A stretch of DNA of 64,000 bases from Stenotrophomonas tumulicola (lineage in GTDB: Bacteria > Pseudomonadota > Gammaproteobacteria > Xanthomonadales > Xanthomonadaceae), in contig NZ_JACGXS010000002.1 in assembly GCF_014117215.1 (NCBI RefSeq), positions 62,001 through 126,000 of the forward strand, given 5' to 3'. Both the position numbers and the translations under genes were made by a program. How positions within the stretch are numbered: the first letter of the stretch is position 1; each line of letters begins with the position of its first letter. Positions 27,148 to 41,458 of the stretch are shown here, piece by piece. Under the pieces are notes generated by a model that saw only the letters and a list, made by a program, of their open reading frames with translations, did not search any database and had not been told where the DNA came from.

Positions 27148-27438
27148 ATGAGCAACTTGAAGCCGCTTCACGACCGCGTGGTGGTCAAGCCGATCGAAGC
27201 CGACGAAATCTCCGCCGGCGGCATCCTGATCCCGGATTCGGCCAAGGAAAAGTCGACCAAGGGTGAAGTCGTTGCCGTGGGCCCGGGCAAGGCGCTGGAC
27301 AACGGCAGCGTGCGCGCGCCGTCGCTGAAGGTTGGCGACAAGGTCATCTACGGCCAGTACGCCGGCAGCAGCTACAAGGAAGCCGGTGTCGAGTACAAGG
27401 TCCTGCGCGAAGACGACGTGCTCGCCATCATCGGCTGA
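27148..27438 (+). CDS. groES: Co-chaperonin GroES
   Basis: Heptameric lid of the GroEL folding chamber. The 96-residue protein has the standard LHDRVVVKP start, the mobile loop ([14 protein letters not shown], about 22-35) and the C-terminal REDDVLAII strand. The start at 27148 gives the normal length; in-frame upstream codons cover the promoter and CIRCE. A REP element separates it from groEL. Confidence 0.98.
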   Translation: MSNLKPLHDRVVVKPIEADEISAGGILIPDSAKEKSTKGEVVAVGPGKALDNGSVRAPSLKVGDKVIYGQYAGSSYKEAGVEYKVLREDDVLAIIG

Positions 27439-27474
27439 GCTGTCGCGCGCCCTGATTTTCCTTTTTCCGATTAG

Positions 27475-29166
<1,692 letters not shown>

Positions 29167-29201
29167 GTCCGTAGCATCCTGTAGTACCAGCAACATCAGG
29201 G

Positions 29202-29230
29202 AACCCCGCCGGAGACGGCGGGGTTCTTTT
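29202..29230 (+). terminator. Intrinsic terminator of groESL
   Basis: AACCCCGCCG / CGGCGGGGTT stem closed by a GAGA tetraloop and followed by CTTTTG, 35 bp after the groEL stop. Clear rho-independent form. Confidence 0.9.
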
Positions 29231-30167
29231 GTTTCCGGCGGCAGGCAACCTGCTTCCGGGTGGCGGTGACCCGAGCGTTGCGTTGGTGCGGCGCGTTGGT
29301 CGTCACGCTCCAGCTCCTGGCTGCGCTGCGCGCGCCCTCAACCTGGCCTGCCTGGCCAGTCAGGGCCGGGGAAGAACGTACAGCATCGGACGGTGCAATG
29401 GACTGGCAGCGGGAGCGGGAATTCCCCACGCCGGGGAGCCACCCACGCCGAAGCGCGAGGTGGCAGACGGTGCGGGTTGGCATACCGGCTGAGCAAACCC
29501 CCCCCAATGGACCGGCGGATCAAAGATCCCCGCGCACCGTCCACCATGAAGCGGGTGGTACGGTGCATTCTCTGTCCTGACTTCAAGCAGGGACAAAGTG
29601 CGGGGGGACTACTCAGATCGGGATGCCAATCCCGGCAGGCCTTGTCGGCCCGCAAGGACAGGATGCGTATCCACCTTGAGCAGGAACATAAGGAAAGCTG
29701 CAAAACCGACGCTGCCGTTCCGCCTCGCACAGGCCTTAATGGCGGAGCTCCCCTCTGGTCTGCTGGAAGACCTGGATAGTGCAGAGCGTCCCCAGTCGCT
29801 GCGCACGGACTTCCCAGTGAGGGCATGAACATGGCGGAATCAGCCTGCTTCCATCCTGTTTGCCACCAATCGCGGCAAGGCTCCGGTCGGGCCGCCATTG
29901 CCAGGTTGGCGCTGCGATCGGGGTGGGCTGAGGACATCGTGCAGACCATGCGTGCAACCGCAGCCGTCGCGATCACCACGGCCGACACAATGCCTGCTGG
30001 AAGCACGCCGATGCCGTTGCGGCTGCAGGCAGGGCCTGGGCCAGCGCTTTTGAAGTGATGCAGGCAAAACCAGGCGCATGCCAAGGCGACGGGAATTCAA
30101 TCGGTACAGGATCGGCTTCGTAGAATCGCCGCCCCGAAATGATTCGGGATCTTCTGTAGCGTGAATC
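29231..30167. other. Gene-poor region after groEL, possibly decayed
   Basis: No confident gene in about 940 bp. Several overlapping frames stay open on both strands, but none resembles a known family and codon use is unlike the neighbours. The most protein-like pieces are a + frame from ATG 29546, with CILC at residues 8-11 and HLEQEH further on (zinc-finger-like), and a different + frame ending at 29828 (LPFRLAQALMAELPSGLLED). These could be one small gene broken by a frameshift near 29705. The ATG at 29546 sits in a 12-bp hairpin (29534-29566, one bulge). A run of eight C occurs near 29500. The region could be a decayed gene or dispersed repeat. Confidence 0.4.
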
Positions 30168-30792
30168 ATGCAGATTGCCATGCGTCGAATTGGTCTGGCC
30201 GACGACCATCCCGTCATATTGAATGCTTTACAGACATGTCTGATGGATGGCGCCCTGGAAACGGCGTTCGCCGTGCGCACGGGCGGACAGCTGATGGAAA
30301 CCCTGCGCATGCAGCCATGCGACGTGCTGGTGACGGATTATTCGATGGCGCAGCATCCGCATGGTGGTGATGGGCTGGCCATGGTGGAGCGCGTGCTGCG
30401 CCGATTCCCGGAGTGCAGGCTGGTGGTGTTCACCATGCTGCACAACCCGGCGGTATTCGGCCAATTGCTGGCACTGGGTGTCGATGGGATTGTCAGCAAG
30501 AACGATGACATCCACGAAGTCCTGTTGGCCATCCGCGCAATCGAGGCCGGCATCGGGCTGCCCTATTGTTCGCCCAGCGTGCGCGAAGCGCTGAGCAGCC
30601 AGCTCAACCGACCCGGTGCAGCGTTGCAGGCGCTGAGCCAGCGTGAGCTGGAGGTGGTCCGGTTGTTTGCGCAGGGACAGACGCTGGACGAAATCGCCGC
30701 CAATCTTGGCCGCGCCAAGACTACGGTTGCCACGCACAAGAAGAACGCCATGGACAAGCTGGGCGTCATCGGCAACACCGAGCTGATCCGCT

Positions 30793-30818
<26 letters not shown>
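30168..30818 (+). CDS. NarL/BvgA-type response regulator
   Basis: Cytoplasmic transcription factor of 216 residues. The receiver domain (about 7-125) has acidic residues ADD (11-13) and the phospho-acceptor D57 (VLVTDYSM). The C-terminal LuxR-type HTH spans about 152-205 (LSQRELEVVRLFAQGQTLDEIA). Its 3' end overlaps the kinase gene start by 26 bp, so the two are a cognate pair. The start could also be ATG 30180, which places MRRIGLADDH at the N terminus. Plausible targets are the next genes (DUF1090 and the usher). Confidence 0.9.
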
Positions 30819-33963
<3,145 letters not shown>

Positions 33964-34090
33964 GCGGAACGCCATGCACGACAGTTCGGATTCTAGAATC
34001 CATTCGATGGTGGCACGGCAGTGGGATCCGCAAAGTAGGCGTCGTCGGCAGGGAACGCCGCGGCCTCATCCACTCACCGAGAGAATCATC

Positions 34091-34522
34091 ATGAAAAAGA
34101 TCATCCTGACCGCCCTGATTCCGTTTGCCCTGCTGGCTGGTTCCAATGCATTCGCCGGCACGCAGAACTGCGCTGCCAAGATCAGCGCCATCGAGGCACA
34201 GATCGAAGCGGCCAAGCAGTACGGCAACACGTACAAGATTGCCGGCCTGCAGACCGCACTGGCACAGGCCAAGGCCAACTGCACCGATGCAGGCCAGGCA
34301 TCCAAGGCCGAAGAGAAGGTCCGCAAGGCCCAGGAAGACGTCCGCAAGACCCAGGAAGACGTGCGCAAGGCCGAGCAGAGCCTGCGTGAAGCCCAGGCCA
34401 AGCGCGATGCCAAGAAGATCAGCAAGGCGCAGGAAAAGCTGAACGAAAAGCAGTTCAAGCTGCGCGAAAAGATGCAGGACCTGCGCGAAGCCCAGGCCAA
34501 CCTGGCAGCGCTGAAGGGCTGA
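34091..34522 (+). CDS. DUF1090 periplasmic coiled-coil protein
   Basis: Secreted 143-residue protein of the DUF1090 (YqjC-like) family. Signal peptide 1-22 (ending NAFA), then CAAKISAIEAQIEAAKQYGNT, a family-typical helix with paired cysteines (about C26 and C57), followed by a long charged helix with imperfect KAQEDVRK repeats (residues 75-140). Function unknown; the family is periplasmic. It lies 127 bp after the BvgS-like kinase and is closed by an intrinsic terminator. Confidence 0.85.
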   Translation: MKKIILTALIPFALLAGSNAFAGTQNCAAKISAIEAQIEAAKQYGNTYKIAGLQTALAQAKANCTDAGQASKAEEKVRKAQEDVRKTQEDVRKAEQSLREAQAKRDAKKISKAQEKLNEKQFKLREKMQDLREAQANLAALKG

Positions 34523-34547
34523 TCCAGACGTAATCGCCGAGTTGAAA

Positions 34548-34576
34548 CAGGAAAAGGGGCTCTGCCCCTTTTCCTG
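34548..34576 (+). terminator. Intrinsic terminator after the DUF1090 gene
   Basis: Perfect 13-bp inverted repeat (CAGGAAAAGGGGC / GCCCCTTTTCCTG) with a TCT loop. The U-run lies within the 3' arm, and it would also work in the opposite direction. It separates the DUF1090 gene from the usher gene. Confidence 0.75.
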
Positions 34577-34617
34577 CGTTGTGCTGTCCCGTCATCTGGT
34601 TTTAACGGAGTGTCGTC

Positions 34618-36954
34618 GTGCGCCGGCCATTGATTCTTTTCGTGCATGCCCTTTGCTTGCTTGTGGGCTTTCCTGCACTGGCATCGCCTGCCGATGACGC
34701 AGTCGAAGATCCGACGCGGATGTTTCCCGGCATGACCGCTTCACCCGTGCGCATGAGCGTGATCATCAACGGCCATTGGAAGGGGTACTCGTGGCTGCGC
34801 ATCCGTGATGATGGACAACCCTGTGCACTGGTGTCGCACTGGATGGAATGGGGCGTGGCGTCGACTGCTTCCTTCGCAGCGGATTCGGAGATTGCCGACC
34901 ATGCCAACTGCGTGCAGCCGCAGCCAGCCGTGCCACCGGACATGGCCGCCGCGACGGATGCGGGAGCCGTGGAGTCGAACAGCCAGGACAGTGACAGTGA
35001 CGATGATGATGACGAACCGGTGGTGCGCAGGCGCTACGATGCGCAGCGCCACCAGCTGAATGTCCGGGTGAAAGACGAGCTGATGAGCCGTGCGCGTGGC
35101 GATGTTCCCTTTTCCCGGTACGAGGACGGCGTGAGCGCCGTGCGCCTGGATTACCAGGTCAACGCAGCACAAGGCACAAGGACCATCGACGGGGTCAGCA
35201 CGCGCAACGATACGGTGTACGCCACGCTCAATCCCGGATTCAACTTCGGCCCGTGGCGGGCCCGTTCCACGCTGAACTATGCGCGTGACAAATCGTTGTC
35301 AGTGGGCGGTGCGAACGACCCCCGCTGGACGCGCGACAACACCTATCTCACCCGTGACATCGGCAAGTGGCGCAGCAGGATGTTGATCGGAGAGGGATAT
35401 ACCGACAGTCTGCTGTTCGCCAGCATTCCATTCACCGGCGCGCGGATATCTTCCGAGGACAGCCTGCTGCCGGACTATCTGGAAGCATTCACGCCGGTCG
35501 TGCGGGGTGTTGCCAACAGCAATGCGGAAGTGCTGGTCCGGCAGGGAGGCGTGCTGTTCTATCACACCTCGGTCGCTCCAGGCCCCTTCGTGCTGTACGA
35601 CGTGCGGCCGCCGTCCTCTTCCGGCGATATCCGGGTCACCGTGCGTGAGGCCGATGGCACCGAGCACGTGTCGATCGTGCCTTACACGGCGATGCCGCTG
35701 TTGACGCACGGAAAGGTCTGGAAGTATTCGGTGAATGCAGGCCAGTACCGCCCGCTCTTCGGCAACGCATATCCGCGCGATGACTTTCTCCAGGCCACTG
35801 CTGGCTACGGACTGCCGTATAAACTCAGTGCGTACGTCGGTGCGCTGTCCAGCAGCGGCTACGAAAGCCGATCGTTCGGCATGGGCTGGGACCTGGACAA
35901 GGGCGGTGCGCTGTCGCTGGACGTATCGCGCTCGCGGATCGGGCAGGCCATCGCCGAGGCGGCCGGGCGGCAGTGGCGGTTGCGCTATGCCAAGTCCTTC
36001 GCAACCATCGGCACGGGTGTCAGCCTGGACTATCGTCGCTTCGACGCTGGCCATTTCCGTACCCTTGAATCCCTGTTCGCGCGTGATGAACAGGTTGCTT
36101 TCTGGCGTGACCTCGTGGGCGAGGAGCACGCCGATGAGTGGGTGACGGAGACCAAGCCGCGGACCCAGGTCCGCATGGAGCTCAAGCAGAACGTCGGCGA
36201 TACCGGCAACCTGTATGCCACGCTTACCCGCCTGGATTACGCGTCCGATACGCGCCGGCGGACGTCGGCGCAGATCGGCATGACCTGGTACGGCAGCCGT
36301 TTCGACCTGGACGTGCAGGCCAATCACAATCGCGTCGGCACGACGGGCGTCACCTCGGCACAGTTCAGCCTGAGCATTCCGCTGGGTACGGTGCGCGACA
36401 ACACGCTGCGCTATGCCGTCAGCGCAGACCGCGATGAAGAGGGCGGCATGACATGGAACAACCGCGTAGCCGGTTCGGGGATGCGCGATTATCGACTCAA
36501 CTACGTCCTGAACCAGCAGCGCGCTTACAAGGACAGCAGCAAGAGCGCGGACAGCGTGCGCGTCAATTACCAGGCTGATGCTGCAAGCTGGGGCCTGGGC
36601 TATACGCAGGGCGGGGGAAACCGCCGCGCCGACGCCAGCCTGGAAGGCAGCATCATCGGTTGGCCGGGTGGCGTGGTGCTGGGGCAGCCGTTGGGTGAAA
36701 CAGTGGGCATCATCGATGCGCCCGGATTCAGCGACGCCAGCATCGATGGCCAGATGGCCACGCGGACGGATGGACGAGGGCGCGCGGTGGTGTCCTACCT
36801 CACTCCCTATCGGGTCAACCGGCTCGGATTGGACAGCATCAAGCTGGGGGACGATTATGACTACGACACGCTGTTCCGGGAGGTGGTTCCCACCACGGGC
36901 GCGGTGCTGGTGGTGCCGATCAAGCCTGAACCGATGCCGGCCCCGTTGCCATGA
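34618..36954 (+). CDS. Orphan fimbrial usher-like outer-membrane protein (short)
   Basis: Related to chaperone-usher outer-membrane ushers. The 778-residue product has a signal peptide (1-23), an N-terminal domain with an INGHWKGYSWL strand, a Ser/Asp-rich acidic linker (DSDSDDDDDEP near 122-132), and the barrel/plug region with the usher-typical FTPVVRGVANSNAEVLVRQ and APGPFVLYDVRP. It ends at PTTGAVLVVPIKPEP, where ushers normally continue into C-terminal domains, so the CTDs appear absent. No pilin or chaperone gene is adjacent. GTG start with GGAG eight bases upstream. It follows a BvgAS-like system, which regulates fimbriae in Bordetella, but the link here is inference. Confidence 0.82.
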   Translation: MRRPLILFVHALCLLVGFPALASPADDAVEDPTRMFPGMTASPVRMSVIINGHWKGYSWLRIRDDGQPCALVSHWMEWGVASTASFAADSEIADHANCVQPQPAVPPDMAAATDAGAVESNSQDSDSDDDDDEPVVRRRYDAQRHQLNVRVKDELMSRARGDVPFSRYEDGVSAVRLDYQVNAAQGTRTIDGVSTRNDTVYATLNPGFNFGPWRARSTLNYARDKSLSVGGANDPRWTRDNTYLTRDIGKWRSRMLIGEGYTDSLLFASIPFTGARISSEDSLLPDYLEAFTPVVRGVANSNAEVLVRQGGVLFYHTSVAPGPFVLYDVRPPSSSGDIRVTVREADGTEHVSIVPYTAMPLLTHGKVWKYSVNAGQYRPLFGNAYPRDDFLQATAGYGLPYKLSAYVGALSSSGYESRSFGMGWDLDKGGALSLDVSRSRIGQAIAEAAGRQWRLRYAKSFATIGTGVSLDYRRFDAGHFRTLESLFARDEQVAFWRDLVGEEHADEWVTETKPRTQVRMELKQNVGDTGNLYATLTRLDYASDTRRRTSAQIGMTWYGSRFDLDVQANHNRVGTTGVTSAQFSLSIPLGTVRDNTLRYAVSADRDEEGGMTWNNRVAGSGMRDYRLNYVLNQQRAYKDSSKSADSVRVNYQADAASWGLGYTQGGGNRRADASLEGSIIGWPGGVVLGQPLGETVGIIDAPGFSDASIDGQMATRTDGRGRAVVSYLTPYRVNRLGLDSIKLGDDYDYDTLFREVVPTTGAVLVVPIKPEPMPAPLP

Positions 36955-37028
36955 CATTCCCGGCATCGATGGCGCCGTTGCGATTGAAACTGTTGCACTG
37001 GCGCGGATATGTGCTGACAATGCCTGCC

Positions 37029-37106
37029 ATGAACGCAGCCCCCGCCAGCTTTTACTGGTATTACTTTCCGAAGCCACTGGCGGAGGAAGGACTGCGCTCA
37101 CCCTGA
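37029..37106 (+). CDS. Aromatic leader peptide of the DAHP synthase attenuator
   Basis: A 25-codon open frame starting MNAAPAS, then six consecutive aromatic codons FYWYYF (37050-37067), ending at TGA 37104-37106. An in-frame ATG at 37020 would add three residues. It lies between a possible promoter and an intrinsic terminator ahead of the DAHP synthase gene, the classic place for an attenuation leader sensing Phe, Tyr and Trp. No ribosome-binding site is obvious, so initiation may be leaderless or weak. Confidence 0.85.
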   Translation: MNAAPASFYWYYFPKPLAEEGLRSP

Positions 37107-37161
37107 AGAAACCTTCAGACGCATTCCCGAAAGCCGCCAGCGAACCTGGCGGCTTTTTTTT
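37042..37161 (+). promoter_or_regulatory. Transcription attenuator controlling DAHP synthase
   Basis: Four segments alternate: 1 CCGCCAG (37042-37048), 2 CTGGCGG (37077-37083), 3 CCGCCAG (37134-37140), 4 CTGGCGG (37146-37152). Pairing 3:4, extended to an 11-bp stem (37130-37156, loop CGAAC) and followed by eight T, is the terminator. 2:3 is the antiterminator and 1:2 frees 3:4. A ribosome stalled on FYWYYF (37050-37067) would cover segment 1 and release 2 to pair with 3. A ribosome reaching the leader stop would cover 2. This is the trp-operon logic applied to aromatic amino acids. Confidence 0.88.
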
Positions 37162-37204
37162 GCCGCCACGCTGGGGACCCCCACACGTTCCGGAGATCCC
37201 TGCC

Positions 37205-38299
37205 ATGCCCCCCCATACCGACGACCTTCGCATCCGAAAAATCGAGCCGCTGACGCCGCCGGCGCAGTTGCTGGCCCTGCTGCCCTGCGACGATGAAGCA
37301 TCCGACACCGTCAGTGCCTCGCGCAGTGCACTGCACGCCATCCTGCACGGTGCTGACGATCGCCTGGCGGTGGTGGTCGGGCCATGCTCGATCCACGACC
37401 CGGCGGCCGCCATCGAGTACGCGCAGAAGCTCAGGCCGCTGCGCGATGCGCTGGCCGGAGAGCTGGAAATCGTCATGCGCGTGTACTTCGAGAAGCCGCG
37501 CACCACGGTGGGCTGGAAGGGGCTGATCAACGATCCGGACCTGGATGGCAGCTTCAACATCAACAAGGGCCTGCGCATCGCACGTGGCCTGCTGCGCGAC
37601 ATCAACAAGCTGGGCCTGCCAGCCGGCGTGGAGTTCCTGGACGTGATCTCGCCGCAGTACATCGCCGACCTGGTGGCCTGGGGCGCCATCGGCGCACGCA
37701 CCACGGAAAGCCAGGTGCACCGCGAGCTCGCCTCGGGGCTGTCGTGCCCGGTGGGCTTCAAGAACGGCACCGATGGCAACATCAAGATCGCTGCCGATGC
37801 AGTCGGCGCGGCGATGAATCCGCACCACTTCCTGTCGGTCACCAAGCAGGGCGACACTGCCATCGTGGCCACTGCCGGGAACCCCGATTGCCATGTCATC
37901 CTGCGTGGCGGCAAGCAACCGAACTATGATGCGGCCAGCATTGCCGATGCCTGCCAGGTGCTGGCCAAGGCGAAGTTGCCCACGCGGTTGATGGTCGATG
38001 CCAGCCATGCCAACAGCCTGAAGAATCCGGACAACCAGCCGAAGGTGATCGAAGACATCGCCGTGCAGATGGCGGGTGGCGAGCAGCGCATCGTCGGGGT
38101 GATGGTCGAGAGCAACCTTGTCGGTGGTCGCCAGGAACTGGTGGAAGGCCAGCCGCTGGTGCATGGCCAGAGCATCACGGACGGCTGCATCGACTGGGCC
38201 ACCACCGAAGTGGTGCTGCAGCGCCTGGCCGCTGCGGTGCGCGCGCGCCGCAAAGCCGTGGCAGCCGTTGAAGCTGAAATGGAAATCGAAGCCGCCTGA
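37205..38299 (+). CDS. aroG: 3-deoxy-7-phosphoheptulonate (DAHP) synthase, class I
   Basis: First committed step of the shikimate pathway: phosphoenolpyruvate plus erythrose 4-phosphate to DAHP. The 364-residue protein has the type I-alpha features: VVVGPCSIHDP, MRVYFEKPRTTVGWKGLINDP, GARTTESQVHRELASG, GFKNGTDGN and DASHAN, including metal-ligand cysteine, histidine, glutamate and aspartate candidates. E. coli has three isozymes (AroF, AroG, AroH); the symbol is given for family only. Start fixed by GGAGAT eight bases upstream. Expression is probably attenuated by the upstream FYWYYF leader. Confidence 0.94.
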   Translation: MPPHTDDLRIRKIEPLTPPAQLLALLPCDDEASDTVSASRSALHAILHGADDRLAVVVGPCSIHDPAAAIEYAQKLRPLRDALAGELEIVMRVYFEKPRTTVGWKGLINDPDLDGSFNINKGLRIARGLLRDINKLGLPAGVEFLDVISPQYIADLVAWGAIGARTTESQVHRELASGLSCPVGFKNGTDGNIKIAADAVGAAMNPHHFLSVTKQGDTAIVATAGNPDCHVILRGGKQPNYDAASIADACQVLAKAKLPTRLMVDASHANSLKNPDNQPKVIEDIAVQMAGGEQRIVGVMVESNLVGGRQELVEGQPLVHGQSITDGCIDWATTEVVLQRLAAAVRARRKAVAAVEAEMEIEAA

Positions 38300-38350
38300 G
38301 CGGTGGTACGTGTGTGGATGACGGATGCTGCCTGCGGGGGCGCGCCGTGA

Positions 38351-41300
38351 TCAGCGGTGGTTGGCGGAGTTGGCAGCCACCGCGTCCGCACCGGCGATGC
38401 GCCTGGCGCTGCGCAGCTGCGCCAGCGCCAGGTACATCGCCGGGGTGGTGTAAAGGGTCAGCAACTGGCTGACCAGCAGTCCGCCAACGATCGCGATGCC
38501 CAGCGGGCGCCGCAGTTCCCAGCCCTCGCCGCCGGCCAGCATCAGCGGCAAGGTGCCCAGCAGGGCCGCCACCGATGTCATCAGGATGGGCCGCAGGCGC
38601 AACCGTGCGGCTTCCAGCACCGCATCATGCGCGCTCGATCCGCGCCGCTCGGCGGCCAGCGCGAAATCGACCAGCAGGATGGTGTTCTTCATCACCACCC
38701 CGACCAGCAGGAACAGGCCCAGCAGCGAGATCAGGTTCAGCTCGTTGCCGAACAGCAACAGTGCCAGCAGCGCGCCGACGCCCGCCGAGGGCAGCGTGGA
38801 CAGGATCACCAGCGGCTGCAGGAAGCTTTCGTACAACACGCCCAGCACCAGGTATACCGCCAGCGTGGCGCCCAGCAGCAGCAACAGCTGGCGCTGGCGC
38901 ATCTGTTCCAGCCCGGCCGCCTCGCCTGACAGCTTTGCCTGCACGGTGCGCGGCAGCATCAGGCCGGCCATCGCGCCATCGATTGCAGCGACCGCCCGTT
39001 CCAGGTTCACGCCGGGCGCCAACGCAAACTCGATCCAGATCGAAGCGAACTGCTGGGCGTGATGCACGCGGTCGGCGGCCATGCCATAGCGCCAGCTGGC
39101 AATGCTGGACAGTGGGATGCGCTGGCCTTCGCTGCCCGTCACCTGCAACTGCTGCAGCGTGGTCGGGTCCTGGGTATGGCGCGGGTCCAGCTCCATCACC
39201 ACCCGGTACTGGTTGAGGCTGTCATACAGCGTGGCCACCTGGCGCTGGCTGAAAGAGTTGTTGAGCACGTTGGCGACCGTACGCACGTCCACGCCATGCC
39301 GCGCGGCCGCTTCGCGGTCGATGTCCAGCACCACCTGGCGCATGCCCGCTTCGCCCTGCGCCTCCACGTCCACCAGTTCAGGCAGGGCTTTCAACGCGGC
39401 GCTGACTTTCGGTGCCCATTCGCGCAGCGGCGCCAGGTCGGCGGCCAGCAACTGCAGTTCCTGCTTGCCGCTTTCACCGGCCCCCTCCAGGCGGATGTCC
39501 TGGTCCACCCACAGGTACAGGTTGCCGCCAGGCAGCGGCGGCAGGTTCGCACGGAGCCGGTCGATCACCTGCTGGCTGGACACCCGCCGCTCGGAAAGCG
39601 GCTTCATCTTGATCATGATGAAGGCGTTGTTCACCCCCATGCCGCCACCGATGTAACCGATGATGTCCTCGATGGCCGGGTCGTCCAGCAGCAGCCTGCG
39701 GTAGGCGTTGATCTTGGGCTGCATGGCCTGGAAGGAGAGCCCGTCATCGCCACGGGCGAAGCCGCGCAGCTGCGCCGTATCCTGCTGCGGCACCATGCCC
39801 TTGGGTACCTGCTGGAACAGCCACGCATTGAGCGCGATCACCGCCAGGAACACCAGCAGCGGCCAGCGCAGCCGAAGCAGGCCTTTGTCCAGGGTACGCA
39901 GGTAGCCGCTGCGTACGCGTTCGAACAGCCCATTGCTCCATCGCTGCCAGCGCGATGGTTCGGGTTGGGCATCGGCGAACAGCCGCGCGCACAGCATCGG
40001 TACCAGGCTCAACGCGACCACCACCGACACCGCCATTGCCGCCACCAGGGTCAGCGAGAACTCCCGGAACAGGCGTTCGACGAAGTCATCCATGAACAGG
40101 ATGGACACGAACACTACCGCCAGCGCAAGGTTCATCGACACCAACGTGGCGCCGACTTCGCCGGCACCACGGACCGCCGCCTGCCAGCGGTCCGCACCGA
40201 GCTCACGATGGCGGGCGATGTTTTCCAGCACCACGATGGCGTCGTCCACCACCAGTACCGCCGCGACGATCAGTGCCATCAGCGACAGCGTATTGAGCGA
40301 AAAGCCGAGCAAGGCAATCAGCGCCAGCGTGCCGAACAGCACCACCGGGATCGCCACGCTGGGCACCAGCGCGGCACGCCAGTGACCGAGGAATCCCAGC
40401 ACCACCAGTACCACCAGCACGATGGCCAGCAGCAAGGTCAACTCGGCTTCATGCAGGGTGGCGCGGATCACCGGCGAACGGTCCATCACCAGCTGCATGT
40501 CCACGTTGGCCGGCAGCAGGGCATGCAGCTGCGGCAGTTGCCGTTGGATGGCATCCACGGTGGCGATGATGTTGGCACCCGGCTGGCGGCTGACGATCAG
40601 CAGCACGGCCGGGCGCTCGTTGTGGAAGCCGCTGGAGTAACGGTCCTCCACGCCGTCGGCGACCTGCGCCACGTCGCCCAGCCGCAGGGGGCGACCGTCC
40701 TTTACGGTCAAGGCAAGATCGCGGTACTGCGCGGCCTGCCGCAGCTGCAGGGGCGCCTCCAGCTGCCATTGGCGTTCGTCGTTGCCAACGGTTCCGAGGG
40801 GGCGCATGGCATTGGCGCGTGCGATGGCCTGTGCCACCTCGTCCAATGCCAGCCCGGCGTGGTTGAGTGCGTTCGGGTCCAGCGACACGCGTACGGCGGG
40901 CAACGCGCTGCCACCGACCTGTACCTCGCCCACGCCCGGTACCTGTGACAGTTTCTGTGCCAGTACGGTGGAACCGATGTCGTACAGCTGGCCTGGCGAG
41001 AGCAGGTCCGAGGTCAACGCGAGTGCCAGGATCGGTGCCTGCGAAGGATTGACCTTGCGGTACTCGGGCATGCCGGGCATGCCGCTTGGCAGTTGGCCGC
41101 GTGCGGCGTTGATCGCGGCCTGCACTTCACGCGCGGCTTCGTCGATGTTGCGATCGAGCACGAACTCCAGTTCGATCTCGGTCTGGCCCTGCGAGCTGGA
41201 CGATTCCAGGCTGGTGATGCCGGGAATGCTGCCCAGCGCGCGTTCCAGTGGCGTGGCTACGGTGGCCGCCATCGATTCGGGCGACGCGCCGGGCAGGCTG

Positions 41301-41458
41301 GCACTGACTTCGATGGCCGGGTAGTCCACCTGTGGCAGTGGCGCCACTGGCAGCAGCCGCAAGGCCATCAGCCCGGCCAGCACCAGCGCGACTGCCAGCA
41401 GGATGGTCGCCACCGGGCGCTGCACGCAGGCCCGCGCGATGCGCGCGGCCATGTTCAC
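38351..41458 (-). CDS. mdtC: RND multidrug efflux permease, MdtC/SmeK-like
   Basis: Second RND subunit of a two-permease exporter. The 1035-residue protein has the twelve-TM, two-large-loop RND plan, N-terminal [19 protein letters not shown], the TM4 acid residues in [14 protein letters not shown], and [22 protein letters not shown]. It probably forms a heterotrimer with MdtB and drug-proton antiport. Starts in a GTGA overlap with mdtB (GTG 41458 or ATG 41452). In S. maltophilia the equivalent MFP-RND-RND system is SmeIJK. No outer-membrane factor gene is adjacent. Confidence 0.93.
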   Translation of the reverse strand: MNMAARIARACVQRPVATILLAVALVLAGLMALRLLPVAPLPQVDYPAIEVSASLPGASPESMAATVATPLERALGSIPGITSLESSSSQGQTEIELEFVLDRNIDEAAREVQAAINAARGQLPSGMPGMPEYRKVNPSQAPILALALTSDLLSPGQLYDIGSTVLAQKLSQVPGVGEVQVGGSALPAVRVSLDPNALNHAGLALDEVAQAIARANAMRPLGTVGNDERQWQLEAPLQLRQAAQYRDLALTVKDGRPLRLGDVAQVADGVEDRYSSGFHNERPAVLLIVSRQPGANIIATVDAIQRQLPQLHALLPANVDMQLVMDRSPVIRATLHEAELTLLLAIVLVVLVVLGFLGHWRAALVPSVAIPVVLFGTLALIALLGFSLNTLSLMALIVAAVLVVDDAIVVLENIARHRELGADRWQAAVRGAGEVGATLVSMNLALAVVFVSILFMDDFVERLFREFSLTLVAAMAVSVVVALSLVPMLCARLFADAQPEPSRWQRWSNGLFERVRSGYLRTLDKGLLRLRWPLLVFLAVIALNAWLFQQVPKGMVPQQDTAQLRGFARGDDGLSFQAMQPKINAYRRLLLDDPAIEDIIGYIGGGMGVNNAFIMIKMKPLSERRVSSQQVIDRLRANLPPLPGGNLYLWVDQDIRLEGAGESGKQELQLLAADLAPLREWAPKVSAALKALPELVDVEAQGEAGMRQVVLDIDREAAARHGVDVRTVANVLNNSFSQRQVATLYDSLNQYRVVMELDPRHTQDPTTLQQLQVTGSEGQRIPLSSIASWRYGMAADRVHHAQQFASIWIEFALAPGVNLERAVAAIDGAMAGLMLPRTVQAKLSGEAAGLEQMRQRQLLLLLGATLAVYLVLGVLYESFLQPLVILSTLPSAGVGALLALLLFGNELNLISLLGLFLLVGVVMKNTILLVDFALAAERRGSSAHDAVLEAARLRLRPILMTSVAALLGTLPLMLAGGEGWELRRPLGIAIVGGLLVSQLLTLYTTPAMYLALAQLRSARRIAGADAVAANSANHR

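Noticed and set aside
33988..34001. 14-bp palindrome GGATTCTAGAATCC between the kinase and DUF1090 genes
   Set aside because: Several palindromes of this length are expected by chance in 64 kb; no second copy to support an operator.
39059..40948. 629-codon + frame opposite mdtC
   Set aside because: Gln/His/Arg-rich shadow of the RND gene.
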